Source of the DNA: Owenweeksia hongkongensis DSM 17368
Lineage (GTDB): Bacteria; Bacteroidota; Bacteroidia; Flavobacteriales; Schleiferiaceae
Direction: 5' to 3'
Assembly (NCBI GenBank): GCA_945865885.1
Contig: CAMBEZ010000007.1
Location: 1 to 64,000 of the forward strand
Length of the DNA stretch: 64,000 nt
Below are positions 26,172 to 34,142 of this stretch, piece after piece (the first letter of the stretch is position 1; each line of letters starts with the position of its first letter). The translations under genes and the position numbers were made by a program. A model generated the notes under the pieces. That model was not told where the DNA came from. It worked only from the letters and a program-made list of their open reading frames with translations, and made no database searches.

Positions 26172-26869
26172 GCGGTAGCTCTTTTGGGAAGTAAATAATT
26201 GAAGAAAATGAGGCGCAACACACCGTAGTGCAGCAAGGCCGCGGCCTCAAAGCCCAAGATGTAGTAAGGCCACTCGCCTACCACAAAGGGATTCTCTGCT
26301 GCCGGGGCAGCCACCAAGAACATGTAGTTGCCGCCTACGGCCAGATTGATGAGGTAAATGGGAAGCAAAAGGACGTTGTTCCAAAAAAACGCCTGCAACC
26401 AGCCGTTGGCCGGAATGCGCCATCCGCCCACAAACACGCTGTAGAGCGGCACTAAAATGATGCCGGCGTGGCTGAAGTAGTATTCCACCAGCATGAAGGA
26501 GCCGCTTCCCAGGGTGCTTTCTGGCGTCATTAACGAATGAAACCCGCCCACAATTCCCCAAAAGAACAGCGGCACCAAGGCCCACTTTTGACGGAACGTG
26601 AGGTACAATACCGCCAAGAACCGGCTGAACCAACACAGGTGCAGCGGGAGACTTTCTTGCAGGCTCCAAGAGCCGTCCAGTACTTGGTAGAATTGTCCAA
26701 AGGCAAAAAAGCCCAAAATGACCCATCCCCACCAACGCTCAAACCGCTTGCGCGTGGCCTTGGTGGCCGTTTTTCCAATCCAAAAAACAACGGTTCCGTA
26801 GACCGCAAAAATGAGCCATCCTCCCCACCACCAGCTGGAGCCAAAGGGAATTACATGATGCGTTTCCAC
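26168..26869 (-). CDS. TIGR02206 (YwaF-like) membrane protein, copy C
   Basis: 233 residues, about seven membrane helices. Family motifs: GSWSLQESLPLHLCWFSR, FFWGIVGGFHSLMTPE, YYFSHAGIILVPLYS, NYMFLVAAP and GEWPYYILG. It is closer to copy A than to copy B. The start is a GTG at 26869, and a textbook promoter lies immediately upstream. It is the first gene of a coupled trio with the 39-residue peptide and copy B. Biochemical role unknown. Confidence 0.87.
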   Translation of the reverse strand: METHHVIPFGSSWWWGGWLIFAVYGTVVFWIGKTATKATRKRFERWWGWVILGFFAFGQFYQVLDGSWSLQESLPLHLCWFSRFLAVLYLTFRQKWALVPLFFWGIVGGFHSLMTPESTLGSGSFMLVEYYFSHAGIILVPLYSVFVGGWRIPANGWLQAFFWNNVLLLPIYLINLAVGGNYMFLVAAPAAENPFVVGEWPYYILGFEAAALLHYGVLRLIFFNYLLPKRATA

Positions 26870-26873
26870 GGTT

Positions 26874-26903
26874 CCAAGGTAATTAAATTTTGCAGTAAAT
26901 CAA
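26874..26903 (-). promoter_or_regulatory. Promoter of the TIGR02206 operon
   Basis: On the minus strand TTG (26901-26903) and TACCTTGG (26874-26881) are exactly 19 nt apart. The box ends 4 nt before the GTG at 26869. This is one of the clearest leaderless-type promoters in the window. Confidence 0.65.
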
Positions 26904-26992
26904 GTATTTGCAACGCTTTCGGCCAAGCGGTTTGCCGGTAAAAATGTTTGTTTTCACCAAGGAATTGAGCCTGTACTGGGGGGTGGCGAGCG

Positions 26993-27433
26993 TTATTTTT
27001 GGGTGCCGGTGTGTCCAAATCCCCCTGCTCCGCGTTCGGTTTCCGGGAGCACCTCAACGGACGTCCACTCCACCTGGGCATAGGCGGCAATAACCAGCTG
27101 CGCAACGCGGTCGCCGGGTTCAATGGTGAAGGGTTCAGCGCCTAAATTGATGAGGATCACGCCCACGTCCCCGCGGTAATCGGCGTCGACGGTTCCCGGA
27201 CTGTTGAGGACCGTGATGCCGTGTTTTAAAGCCAGTCCGCTGCGCGGCCGCACCTGTGCCTCAAAGCCATCCGGCAAGGCCAGGGAAAGGCCGGTGGGAA
27301 TCAACACCCGCTCGCCGGGTTGGATCACTTTGGGTTCCGGTAGGTGCGCACGAAGATCCAAGCCTGCGCTGCCCGGAGTGGCGTAGTCAGGCAAGGGATA
27401 TGGGGAGCGGTTGACAATGGAAACGTGCATCAT
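26993..27433 (-). CDS. dut: dUTP diphosphatase
   Basis: 146 residues, trimeric dUTPase. It hydrolyses dUTP to dUMP and PPi, keeping uracil out of DNA and feeding dTMP synthesis. All five motifs are visible: AGLDLRA (1), [11 protein letters not shown] (2), [10 protein letters not shown] with the catalytic Asp (3), GDRVAQLV (4) and [10 protein letters not shown] (5, closing the active site). The ATG at 27433 overlaps the flippase stop (ATGA), and a second ATG follows at 27430. A flippase-dut pairing is a familiar gene order in Bacteroidota. Confidence 0.95.
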   Translation of the reverse strand: MMHVSIVNRSPYPLPDYATPGSAGLDLRAHLPEPKVIQPGERVLIPTGLSLALPDGFEAQVRPRSGLALKHGITVLNSPGTVDADYRGDVGVILINLGAEPFTIEPGDRVAQLVIAAYAQVEWTSVEVLPETERGAGGFGHTGTQK

Positions 27434-28881
27434 GGAGCAGGCGTATGGTTTGGGACGGAGGTGCGGCGCCATCGGTCTGGGCGCTCAACGGCAAAAACGA
27501 CGGCAGCATAAACTCCCGCGGCCAAGATTTGGAGGAGCGGCATGCCGGAAGCCAGGAAGGCTCCATAGCCGCACGCCGCCGCCGCAACCAGGTACAAGGA
27601 GATTTTCCCCACCTCATAGGGAACCGGGAAGTGTTTGGTGCCCAAACCGTAGGAGACCAAGGTCATGCCGGCGTAGCTCACCAAGGTGGCCCAGGCGGCT
27701 CCCTCAATGCCCCACAAGGGAATCCAGGCCCAGTTCAGCACCACCGTCAACGCAAATCCCACCAAGGTGACGCGCAGCGCCAAGGACGTTTTGTCGTTCA
27801 GCTTGTAACCTAGGGACAATTGGGTGTTGAGGGCCAGAAACAGGTTGGCCAAAAGCAATATGGGGAGCAGGTGGAGGTGGTCCCAGTACTTGGCGGCAAT
27901 AAAATGTTTGAGCAGGTCCAACCCGGCCAAAACCGAAACCATGCCCAAGCCCACCACTGCTACAAAAGCACGCGTGGTGCGGGCTAAAAGCGGTGCCGCA
28001 TTCCCTTGGCCCCCCGCTTTGAAGAAAAAGGGCTCCGCCGCGTAGCGGAACGCCTGGTTGAACATCACCAAAAAGATGGACAGTTTGTAGATGGCGGAAT
28101 ACGTGCCGACGTCGGCCAAACTGGTGTCTGCGGGCAGCAAATACTTGATGAAAAAGCGGTCGGCCATTTCGTTGGCAACGCCCGGCAATCCCGCCAGCAG
28201 CAGGGGTAATCCAAAGGCAAGCATACGGCGCCAAACGGCCCAGTCAAAGTTCGGAAAGCGAATGGCGCGCCACTCCGGCCACAAACACAAGAGCATGAAC
28301 AAGGACGCGCCCAAGTTGGCCACCAAAACCCATTGAACCGTGTGGGCGTCAAACGCCGGATTCTGCGCGGGGTACCATTGGTAGAAGAACAGGTTGAGCA
28401 CAATGTTGACCAAAATCAATCCGGTCTTGATGGCCACGAAGCGCGCCGCCTTTCCTTGAGCCCGGAGCCGGGCAAAGGGAACGGCCGCTACGGCTTCAAA
28501 CGCCACAATGAGGCCCATTCCCAGAACCAATTCCGGACGACTGCCGTACCGTAAAACCTCAGCCAGAGGTTTGTAGAACAAGCTCAATACCAGCAAGAAA
28601 AAAACGGTAGTTCCCAAAATGGACAGCAGCGAGGTGCTGTACACGGACTCCGAATTGGCGTCCGACCGCTGGCTGAATCGAAAATACGCTGTTTCCATCC
28701 CGTAGGTCAGTACCACCATCAAAAAGGCAATAAACACATAAAGGTCTGAGTACGCTCCGTACTCCGATTTGGAGAGCACTGCGGTGTGCAGCGGGGTCAA
28801 TAAAAAATTGAGCAAACGGGCCACAATGCTGCTCACGCCGTAGAGCGCAGCATCCCCGACGAGTTTTTTAACGGTGGCCAC
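27430..28881 (-). CDS. Polysaccharide flippase (Wzx/MATE-like)
   Basis: 483 residues with 12-14 membrane helices. The oligosaccharide-flippase pattern is clear: [21 protein letters not shown] at the start, [34 protein letters not shown], and alternating helices to the end. It would move lipid-linked sugars across the inner membrane for capsule, LPS or exopolysaccharide. No glycosyltransferase genes flank it, so the substrate is unknown. The start is a GTG at 28881, with TACTTTTA 4 nt upstream on the minus strand. dut overlaps its stop. Confidence 0.88.
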   Translation of the reverse strand: MATVKKLVGDAALYGVSSIVARLLNFLLTPLHTAVLSKSEYGAYSDLYVFIAFLMVVLTYGMETAYFRFSQRSDANSESVYSTSLLSILGTTVFFLLVLSLFYKPLAEVLRYGSRPELVLGMGLIVAFEAVAAVPFARLRAQGKAARFVAIKTGLILVNIVLNLFFYQWYPAQNPAFDAHTVQWVLVANLGASLFMLLCLWPEWRAIRFPNFDWAVWRRMLAFGLPLLLAGLPGVANEMADRFFIKYLLPADTSLADVGTYSAIYKLSIFLVMFNQAFRYAAEPFFFKAGGQGNAAPLLARTTRAFVAVVGLGMVSVLAGLDLLKHFIAAKYWDHLHLLPILLLANLFLALNTQLSLGYKLNDKTSLALRVTLVGFALTVVLNWAWIPLWGIEGAAWATLVSYAGMTLVSYGLGTKHFPVPYEVGKISLYLVAAAACGYGAFLASGMPLLQILAAGVYAAVVFAVERPDRWRRTSVPNHTPAP

Positions 28882-28885
28882 GGGG

Positions 28886-28893
28886 TAAAAGTA
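28886..28893 (-). promoter_or_regulatory. -7 box of the flippase-dut operon
   Basis: The minus strand reads TACTTTTA, one mismatch from TAnnTTTG, ending 4 nt before the GTG at 28881. Leaderless type. Confidence 0.45.
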
Positions 28894-29065
28894 CGAACTG
28901 GAGAAGATGGGCTCGCTGCTTGGTAACGTTCAATCGTATGAAGAGGCTCAGAAATCAAGGACCAACTCGCCCCAAACCGCAAGGACCACCTCCCTCCATT
29001 GGTTGTTCGCAGAACAAAAATAAATAATTTACTTAGTGTACCGTGAACACTTTGAAAAATTATTC

Positions 29066-29157
29066 TATATTTGACCTGTTGGATTAGTTTTTCTGAGCTG
29101 TTTCGACACAAGGGTTAGAAAAACGTCGTCTTTTGGGCGGCGTTTTTCGTTTTTTAA
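29066..29157 (+). ncRNA. Candidate small RNA (orphan promoter plus terminator)
   Basis: TATATTTG (29066-29073) fits the -7 consensus but has no gene after it. A hairpin, AAAAACGTCG (29119-29128) with CGGCGTTTTT (29138-29147, one wobble), plus T tracts ends any transcript about 75-85 nt later. A canonical -33 TTG is missing at the right distance (TTTG at 29051-29054 is too close). An RNA of unknown class is possible. Otherwise the hairpin is just a terminator. Confidence 0.35.
29119..29157 (+). terminator. Rho-independent terminator upstream of ridA
   Basis: The stem AAAAACGTCG / CGGCGTTTTT is followed by CGTTTTTT. No plus-strand gene ends nearby. The previous plus-strand CDS ends 3.9 kb away, so it must serve a non-coding or antisense transcript. 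Confidence 0.75.
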
Positions 29158-29262
29158 CAATTTGGTACTGTGCGGCGAAGTTGCTGTGCGGGGCGACGGT
29201 TCCTGAAAAGCGTGGTGCAGCCCAAAACCAACAGGGCCCTCGTCCATCCCTCGCGCGCGCTG

Positions 29263-29270
29263 TATCTTTG
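29263..29270 (+). promoter_or_regulatory. -7 box of the ridA-ileS operon
   Basis: A perfect TATCTTTG ends 6 nt before the ridA ATG at 29277. Confidence 0.55.
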
Positions 29271-29276
29271 CGTCCT

Positions 29277-29705
29277 ATGGACTCTTCCGCTTCCAACGCT
29301 CCGCAGCCCGTGGGGCTGTACCCTGCCGCCCGCAAAGTGGGCAACCTGTTGTTTGTTTCAGGCATTGGGCCCCGGTTGCCCAAGAGCGCCCCGGCGGCTT
29401 CCAGCGTGCCCGGCCTCGCCTTGGATGCGGCCGGAAATTACCAATCTTTTGATTTTGAGGCCCAAGTACACAGCGTGATGGCGAATGTGCGCACGGTATT
29501 GGAAGAAAACGGCGCAAAATGGTCTGATTTGGTGGACGTAACGGTCTTTTTAACCGACATGCGCCGCGACTTCTCCACCTTCAACCGTCTGTACGCGGAA
29601 TACTTTGCGGACGTGAATCCGCGTCCGTGCCGCACCACGGTGGAAGTGGGCGCCTTGCCCACGCCCATTGCCGTTGAATTGAAAGTGATCGCTGTGCTCC
29701 CATGA
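29277..29705 (+). CDS. ridA: RidA family protein (enamine/imine deaminase)
   Basis: 142 residues of the YjgF/YER057c/UK114 family. Members hydrolyse reactive enamines and imines made by PLP enzymes such as threonine dehydratase. Seen: VGNLLFVSGIGPR near the N-terminus, VMANVRTVLEENGAKWSDLV, VTVFLTDMRRDFSTFN, and NPRPCRTTVEVGALP, where the Arg and Glu that bind the substrate carboxylate sit. A short insertion near residues 35-60 resembles the longer aminomuconate-deaminase-like subgroup. It overlaps ileS by ATGA, so the two are coupled. RidA beside isoleucyl-tRNA synthetase fits its known link to isoleucine metabolism. Confidence 0.87.
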   Translation: MDSSASNAPQPVGLYPAARKVGNLLFVSGIGPRLPKSAPAASSVPGLALDAAGNYQSFDFEAQVHSVMANVRTVLEENGAKWSDLVDVTVFLTDMRRDFSTFNRLYAEYFADVNPRPCRTTVEVGALPTPIAVELKVIAVLP

Positions 29706-32700
29706 AAACGCACTACCCAGAATACACCCAGTTGGACCTCGCTGCCGTGCAGCGGGAGGTGCTGACGCAATGGGAAGCTGAGGAAACGTTTGCGCACAGC
29801 TTGGCGCAGCGGGCAGATGCGCCGGCTTTTGTTTTTTACGAAGGCCCCCCCTCCGCCAACGGGCTGCCGGGCATCCACCACGTCATGTCGCGCACCCTGA
29901 AAGACGCTTTTTGCCGGTACAAAACCCAGCGCGGCTACCGCGTGGACCGTCGGGCCGGATGGGATACGCACGGACTTCCGGTGGAACTGGGCGTGGAAAA
30001 AGAGTTGGGGATTACCAAGGAGGATATTGGCAAAACCATCACCATTGAGGAATACAACGCCGCGTGCCGCAAGGCCGTGATGCGGTACACCGGCATTTGG
30101 AACGACTTAACCCGGCAAATGGGCTACTGGGTAGACCAGGAGAACGCCTACGTCACCTACAAGACGCCGTACATTGAGTCCGTTTGGTGGTTGCTGTCCC
30201 AGATCTACAACAAGGGCTTGCTGTACAAGGGATACACCATCCAGCCGTATTCACCCGCCGCGGGTACCGGTTTGAGCTCCCACGAGTTGAACCAGCCCGG
30301 TTGCTACAAAGACGTTACAGACACCAGCGTTACGGCGCAGTTTGCCGTGGTGCCATCGGACCAAAGCCGGGCGCTTTTTGGGGATTCCCCCGTGCACCTT
30401 TTGGCCTGGACCACCACCCCGTGGACCTTGCCGTCCAATACGGCGCTGACGGTGGGCCCGGACATTGAATACAGCCGCATCGCCACAGAAAACCCCTACA
30501 CGCATGCGACGGTGGCGGTGGTGTTGGCCACCGCTTTGGTGCCCAATTATTTCAAAGCGGAGGAGGAAGGTTCGGTTTGGACCCGACGCAGCACACACTT
30601 GGGCTCCGCTTTGGTGGGCTTGCGCTACGAGCAGTTGCTGCCGGGCGCGTTGCCGCACGAAAACGCAGACCAGGCTTTTCGCGTGATTCCGGGTGATTTT
30701 GTGACCACGGAAGACGGCACGGGCATGGTGCACACGGCTCCCACTTTTGGCGCGGACGACGCCCGGGTGGCCGCCGCCGCCGGAGTGCCGCCTCTATTGG
30801 TGTTGAACGAAGACGGTGACCCCGTCCCGTTGGTGGACCTCCGCGGGCGGTTCCTGCCGCAAGCCGGCGGCCCGTGGGCCGGAAAATTTGTCAAAAACGC
30901 CTACTACCCCGAGGAAGAGGCGCCCAAATTGAGCGTGGACGAAGAAATCGCCATCCAACTGAAAACAGAAAACAAGGCGTTCAAAGTTCAGAAGTACGTG
31001 CACAGTTACCCGCACTGCTGGCGAACGGACAAGCCGGTCTTGTACTACCCGCTGGACAGCTGGTTCATTCGCGCCACCGCGGTCAAAGAACGCATGCAGG
31101 CCCTGAACAACACCATCCAGTGGAAACCGGCCAGCACGGGAACCGGTCGGTTTGGAAATTGGCTGGAATCGCTGAACGATTGGAATTTGAGCCGTTCGCG
31201 GTACTGGGGTATTCCGTTGCCCCTCTGGCGCACGGAAGACGGAAAAGAAACCGTTTGCGTGGGCTCTTTGGAGCAGTTGAAGGAAGCGTTGGACGTTTCG
31301 GTTGCGACCGGGCACATGGCGTCCAATCCACTGGCCCGCTTCACTCCGGGGGATTTTTCCGCCGCCAACTACGGCGCCGTGGACCTGCACCGGCCGCACG
31401 TAGACGCCTGGGTTTTAACCGCTCCTTCCGGCAAGCCCATGCGCCGCGAAACGGATTTGATTGACGTTTGGTTTGATTCTGGGGCGATGCCCTTTGCCCA
31501 ACTGCACTATCCCTTTGAAAACCAAGAGGCGGTAGACGGAGGATCTGCGTTTCCGGCGGATTTCATTGCGGAAGGCGTGGACCAAACGCGCGGCTGGTTT
31601 TACACACTGCACGCCATTGCGGCCCTGGTCAAGGATTCCGTAGCGTACAAGAACGTCATCTCCAACGGATTGGTCCTGGACAAAAACGGCCAAAAAATGT
31701 CCAAGCGATTGGGCAATGCCGTGGACCCCTTTGCGGCCATGGACCTCCACGGGGCAGACGCGGTGCGCTGGTACCTCCTCACCAATGCCCAGCCCTGGGA
31801 CAACCTGAAGTACGATCCGGACGGCGTGACGGAAGTTCAGCGCAAGTTTTTTGGCACCCTTTACAACACCTACGGGTTCTTTGCACTCTACGCCAACGTG
31901 GACGGCTTTGATCCCAAAACCACGCCCGCGGTGGACCCGTCGGATCGTCCGGAAATTGACCGCTGGATTTTGAGCCGACTGCAGTCTTTGGTGGCGGAAG
32001 TGACGGAGCAAATGGACCAGTACGAGCCCACCAAGGCCTACCGGCCGGTTCAGGAGTTCGTAACGGACCACCTGAGCAATTGGTACGTGCGGCTGTGCCG
32101 CAGACGATTCTGGAAGGGCGAAATGGGCGCAGACAAGCGCGCCGCCTACCACACCCTGCACACATGTTTGGACACCGTGGCGCGGCTCATGGCGCCGTTG
32201 GCGCCGTTTTACGCGGACCGTTTGTACCGGGACTTGACCGGCGGAGCCAGCGTGCACTTGTCTTCGTTTCCGGTGGTGGATGCCGCGCAGATAGACGCCG
32301 GCTTGGAGGCGCGCATGGATTTGGCTCAAGGCCTAACCAGCTTGGTGCTGAGCGTGCGCAAGCGCACCAAAATGCGCGTGCGCCAACCGCTGGCAAAAAT
32401 GCTCGTTCCCGTGCTGAGCGAAGAGCGTCGGGCCGAATTAGCAGCCATCACGCCCCTCGTTTTGGCGGAGGTCAACATCAAAGAATTGGTGCCCGTGACG
32501 GCGGAAAGCGGCGTGTTCACCAAAAAAGCCAAGGCCAACTTCAAGGCATTGGGGCCCAAAGCCGGCGCCTCCATGAAGGACGTGGCGGCCGGAATCGCTG
32601 CCTTGAGCCCAGAAGCGCTGAATGCTTTGGAAACCAGCGGCTCTTGGACCCTCCAACTGCCAAACGGTTCCTTTGAATTGACGCCGGAAGACGTGGAAAT

Positions 32701-33052
32701 CACCACCGAGGTACAAGCTGGATTGGAAGTGGCCTCCGAGCGCGGACTGACGGTTGCCGTGGACACCGTCCTCACTCCGGAATTGGAAGCCGAAGGTTGG
32801 GCCCGGGAAACCGTGAACCGCATCCAAAACCTCCGCAAAGATTCCGGTTTGGAAATTACGGACCGTATTTCGCTTTGGTTGCAAGCGCCCAGCCCCCTCC
32901 GGGAGGCCTTGGTGGCCCATGCGGATTGGGTTGCCTCCGAAGTTTTGGCGGTGGGTTTAGCTTGGGATTTGCAAGGCATACCTGCATCTGCCGTGCCGAC
33001 GGACATCGAGGTAGAAGGTTTAACGTGCCAAGTGGTATTGGAAAAGGCGTAA
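29702..33052 (+). CDS. ileS: Isoleucine-tRNA ligase, eukaryote-like (type 2)
   Basis: 1116 residues. It charges tRNA-Ile and edits misactivated valine. The HIGH-type motif is PSANGLPGIHHVMSRT, the class I signature GWDTHGLPVELGVEKELGI follows, and the KMSKS loop is KMSKRLGNAV. Residues about 190-420 are the CP1 editing domain, and the C-terminus carries the anticodon-binding helices and a further extension. Length and motif wording (GITKEDIG, YNAACRKAVMRYTG) place it in the eukaryote-like IleS2 group, usual in Bacteroidota and generally insensitive to mupirocin; that last point is family knowledge. It is coupled to ridA. Confidence 0.96.
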   Translation: MKTHYPEYTQLDLAAVQREVLTQWEAEETFAHSLAQRADAPAFVFYEGPPSANGLPGIHHVMSRTLKDAFCRYKTQRGYRVDRRAGWDTHGLPVELGVEKELGITKEDIGKTITIEEYNAACRKAVMRYTGIWNDLTRQMGYWVDQENAYVTYKTPYIESVWWLLSQIYNKGLLYKGYTIQPYSPAAGTGLSSHELNQPGCYKDVTDTSVTAQFAVVPSDQSRALFGDSPVHLLAWTTTPWTLPSNTALTVGPDIEYSRIATENPYTHATVAVVLATALVPNYFKAEEEGSVWTRRSTHLGSALVGLRYEQLLPGALPHENADQAFRVIPGDFVTTEDGTGMVHTAPTFGADDARVAAAAGVPPLLVLNEDGDPVPLVDLRGRFLPQAGGPWAGKFVKNAYYPEEEAPKLSVDEEIAIQLKTENKAFKVQKYVHSYPHCWRTDKPVLYYPLDSWFIRATAVKERMQALNNTIQWKPASTGTGRFGNWLESLNDWNLSRSRYWGIPLPLWRTEDGKETVCVGSLEQLKEALDVSVATGHMASNPLARFTPGDFSAANYGAVDLHRPHVDAWVLTAPSGKPMRRETDLIDVWFDSGAMPFAQLHYPFENQEAVDGGSAFPADFIAEGVDQTRGWFYTLHAIAALVKDSVAYKNVISNGLVLDKNGQKMSKRLGNAVDPFAAMDLHGADAVRWYLLTNAQPWDNLKYDPDGVTEVQRKFFGTLYNTYGFFALYANVDGFDPKTTPAVDPSDRPEIDRWILSRLQSLVAEVTEQMDQYEPTKAYRPVQEFVTDHLSNWYVRLCRRRFWKGEMGADKRAAYHTLHTCLDTVARLMAPLAPFYADRLYRDLTGGASVHLSSFPVVDAAQIDAGLEARMDLAQGLTSLVLSVRKRTKMRVRQPLAKMLVPVLSEERRAELAAITPLVLAEVNIKELVPVTAESGVFTKKAKANFKALGPKAGASMKDVAAGIAALSPEALNALETSGSWTLQLPNGSFELTPEDVEITTEVQAGLEVASERGLTVAVDTVLTPELEAEGWARETVNRIQNLRKDSGLEITDRISLWLQAPSPLREALVAHADWVASEVLAVGLAWDLQGIPASAVPTDIEVEGLTCQVVLEKA

Positions 33053-33101
33053 CTTTTTTATCTTCACCGCTTCCTAAACCGAGTAACCTCCTAATACCGC
33101 C

Positions 33102-33482
33102 ATGGCCGAAGCCCATAAAATCCGTTACACCGACGCAGACTTGGAAGAGTTTCGCGTGTTGATTATTGATAAAATTGCCAAGGCCGAGCAAGACCTCGGC
33201 CTGCTGCGCGAACAATTCGCCAACAACTTGAACAACGGAACGGACGACACGTCGCCTGTTTTCAAAAGTTTTGAAGAGGGGTCAGAGACCATGAGTAAAG
33301 AAGCAAATGCTCAATTGGCCGCGCGTCAGGAAAAGTTTATTCGGGACCTCAAGGCGGCCCTGATGCGCATTGAAAACAAAACCTACGGCATCTGCCGCGA
33401 AACCGGCCAGCTCATTGGCAAGGACCGGCTGCGCCTGGTCCCGCACGCCACGCTGAGCATGGAAGCCAAGAAAAAACGATAA
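33102..33482 (+). CDS. DksA/TraR-like zinc-finger family protein
   Basis: 126 residues. A helical hairpin (residues about 12-80: FRVLIIDKIAKAEQDLGLL, then EKFIRDLKAALMRIE) is followed by YGICRETGQLIGKDRLRLVP, the remnant of the C4 zinc finger. Only one of the four expected Cys remains. This is normal for the Bacteroidota subgroup, in which the metal is probably not bound. A DksA-like role at RNA polymerase is a family inference. It sits directly before lspA (stop TAA followed at once by GTG). A TATCTTCA box lies 35 nt upstream of its ATG. Confidence 0.85.
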   Translation: MAEAHKIRYTDADLEEFRVLIIDKIAKAEQDLGLLREQFANNLNNGTDDTSPVFKSFEEGSETMSKEANAQLAARQEKFIRDLKAALMRIENKTYGICRETGQLIGKDRLRLVPHATLSMEAKKKR

Positions 33483-34142
33483 GTGAATTCAGTACCCCGC
33501 GGACCCCTGGCCTTAGTGGGCCTCTTGTTGCTGGCCGATCAGGCCTTGAAAATCTACATCAAAACAACCTTCGCTTTTGGCGAAAGTGTGGAACTACTGC
33601 CTTGGTTTCACCTGCATTTCACGGAAAACCCGGGCATGGCGTTTGGGATGGAGTGGGGCGGAACCACCGGTAAATTGATCCTCTCCCTGTTTCGGGTGTT
33701 GGCCATTGGCTTTATTGGCTGGTGGGGCTGGAACGTGTGGAGCAGAAGCCGTGCAGACTTTGCAGAACGCGGTTTTTGGTCCGCTCCCTTGCTGGTCTAC
33801 TCCATTGCCTTGATTTTCACGGGCGCGTTGGGCAACGTGCTGGACAGTGCCTTGTACGGGGTGCTTTTTGACCGCGGTATGACCTACCTGCCGATGTTTG
33901 AATCTTGGGTGCCCTACGGCGGCGTGGCCGAATGGGGCAGGGGTTATGCAGCTCCCTTGATGGGGAATGTGGTGGACATGCTGTACTTTCCTTTGGTAGA
34001 CACCCAATGGCCGGACTCCTTCCCTTTCTGGGGCGGCGAGCGCTTGGTCTTCTTTAGGCCCATATTCAACCTGGCCGACGCCGCCATCTCTACCGGCGTG
34101 GGCTTGTACGTCTTGACTCAATGGAAACAACAACCCGAATGA
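33483..34142 (+). CDS. lspA: Lipoprotein signal peptidase (LspA)
   Basis: 219 residues, four membrane helices. This aspartyl protease of the inner membrane removes signal peptides from diacylated prolipoproteins. Seen: ADQALKIYIKT at the end of helix 1, ENPGMAFGM, GNVLDSALYG and GNVVDMLYFP, with the second catalytic Asp in FNLADAAIST. It is longer than the E. coli enzyme because of a loop before GNVVD, as in other Bacteroidota. The start is a GTG immediately after the previous stop. Its own stop overlaps the ATG of the M28 peptidase (ATGA). Its substrates in this window include GldH, the cytochrome lipoprotein and DUF4837. Confidence 0.93.
   Translation: MNSVPRGPLALVGLLLLADQALKIYIKTTFAFGESVELLPWFHLHFTENPGMAFGMEWGGTTGKLILSLFRVLAIGFIGWWGWNVWSRSRADFAERGFWSAPLLVYSIALIFTGALGNVLDSALYGVLFDRGMTYLPMFESWVPYGGVAEWGRGYAAPLMGNVVDMLYFPLVDTQWPDSFPFWGGERLVFFRPIFNLADAAISTGVGLYVLTQWKQQPE

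Larger units (their letters stand above)
28882..29276. other. Intergenic region with promoters and a possible small RNA
   Basis: About 395 bp between the flippase start (minus) and ridA (plus), AT-rich in its centre. It holds the flippase -7 box, an isolated plus-strand promoter-like box (29066-29073) followed by a terminator (29119-29157), and the ridA box (29263-29270). No credible protein gene is seen. Confidence 0.6.
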
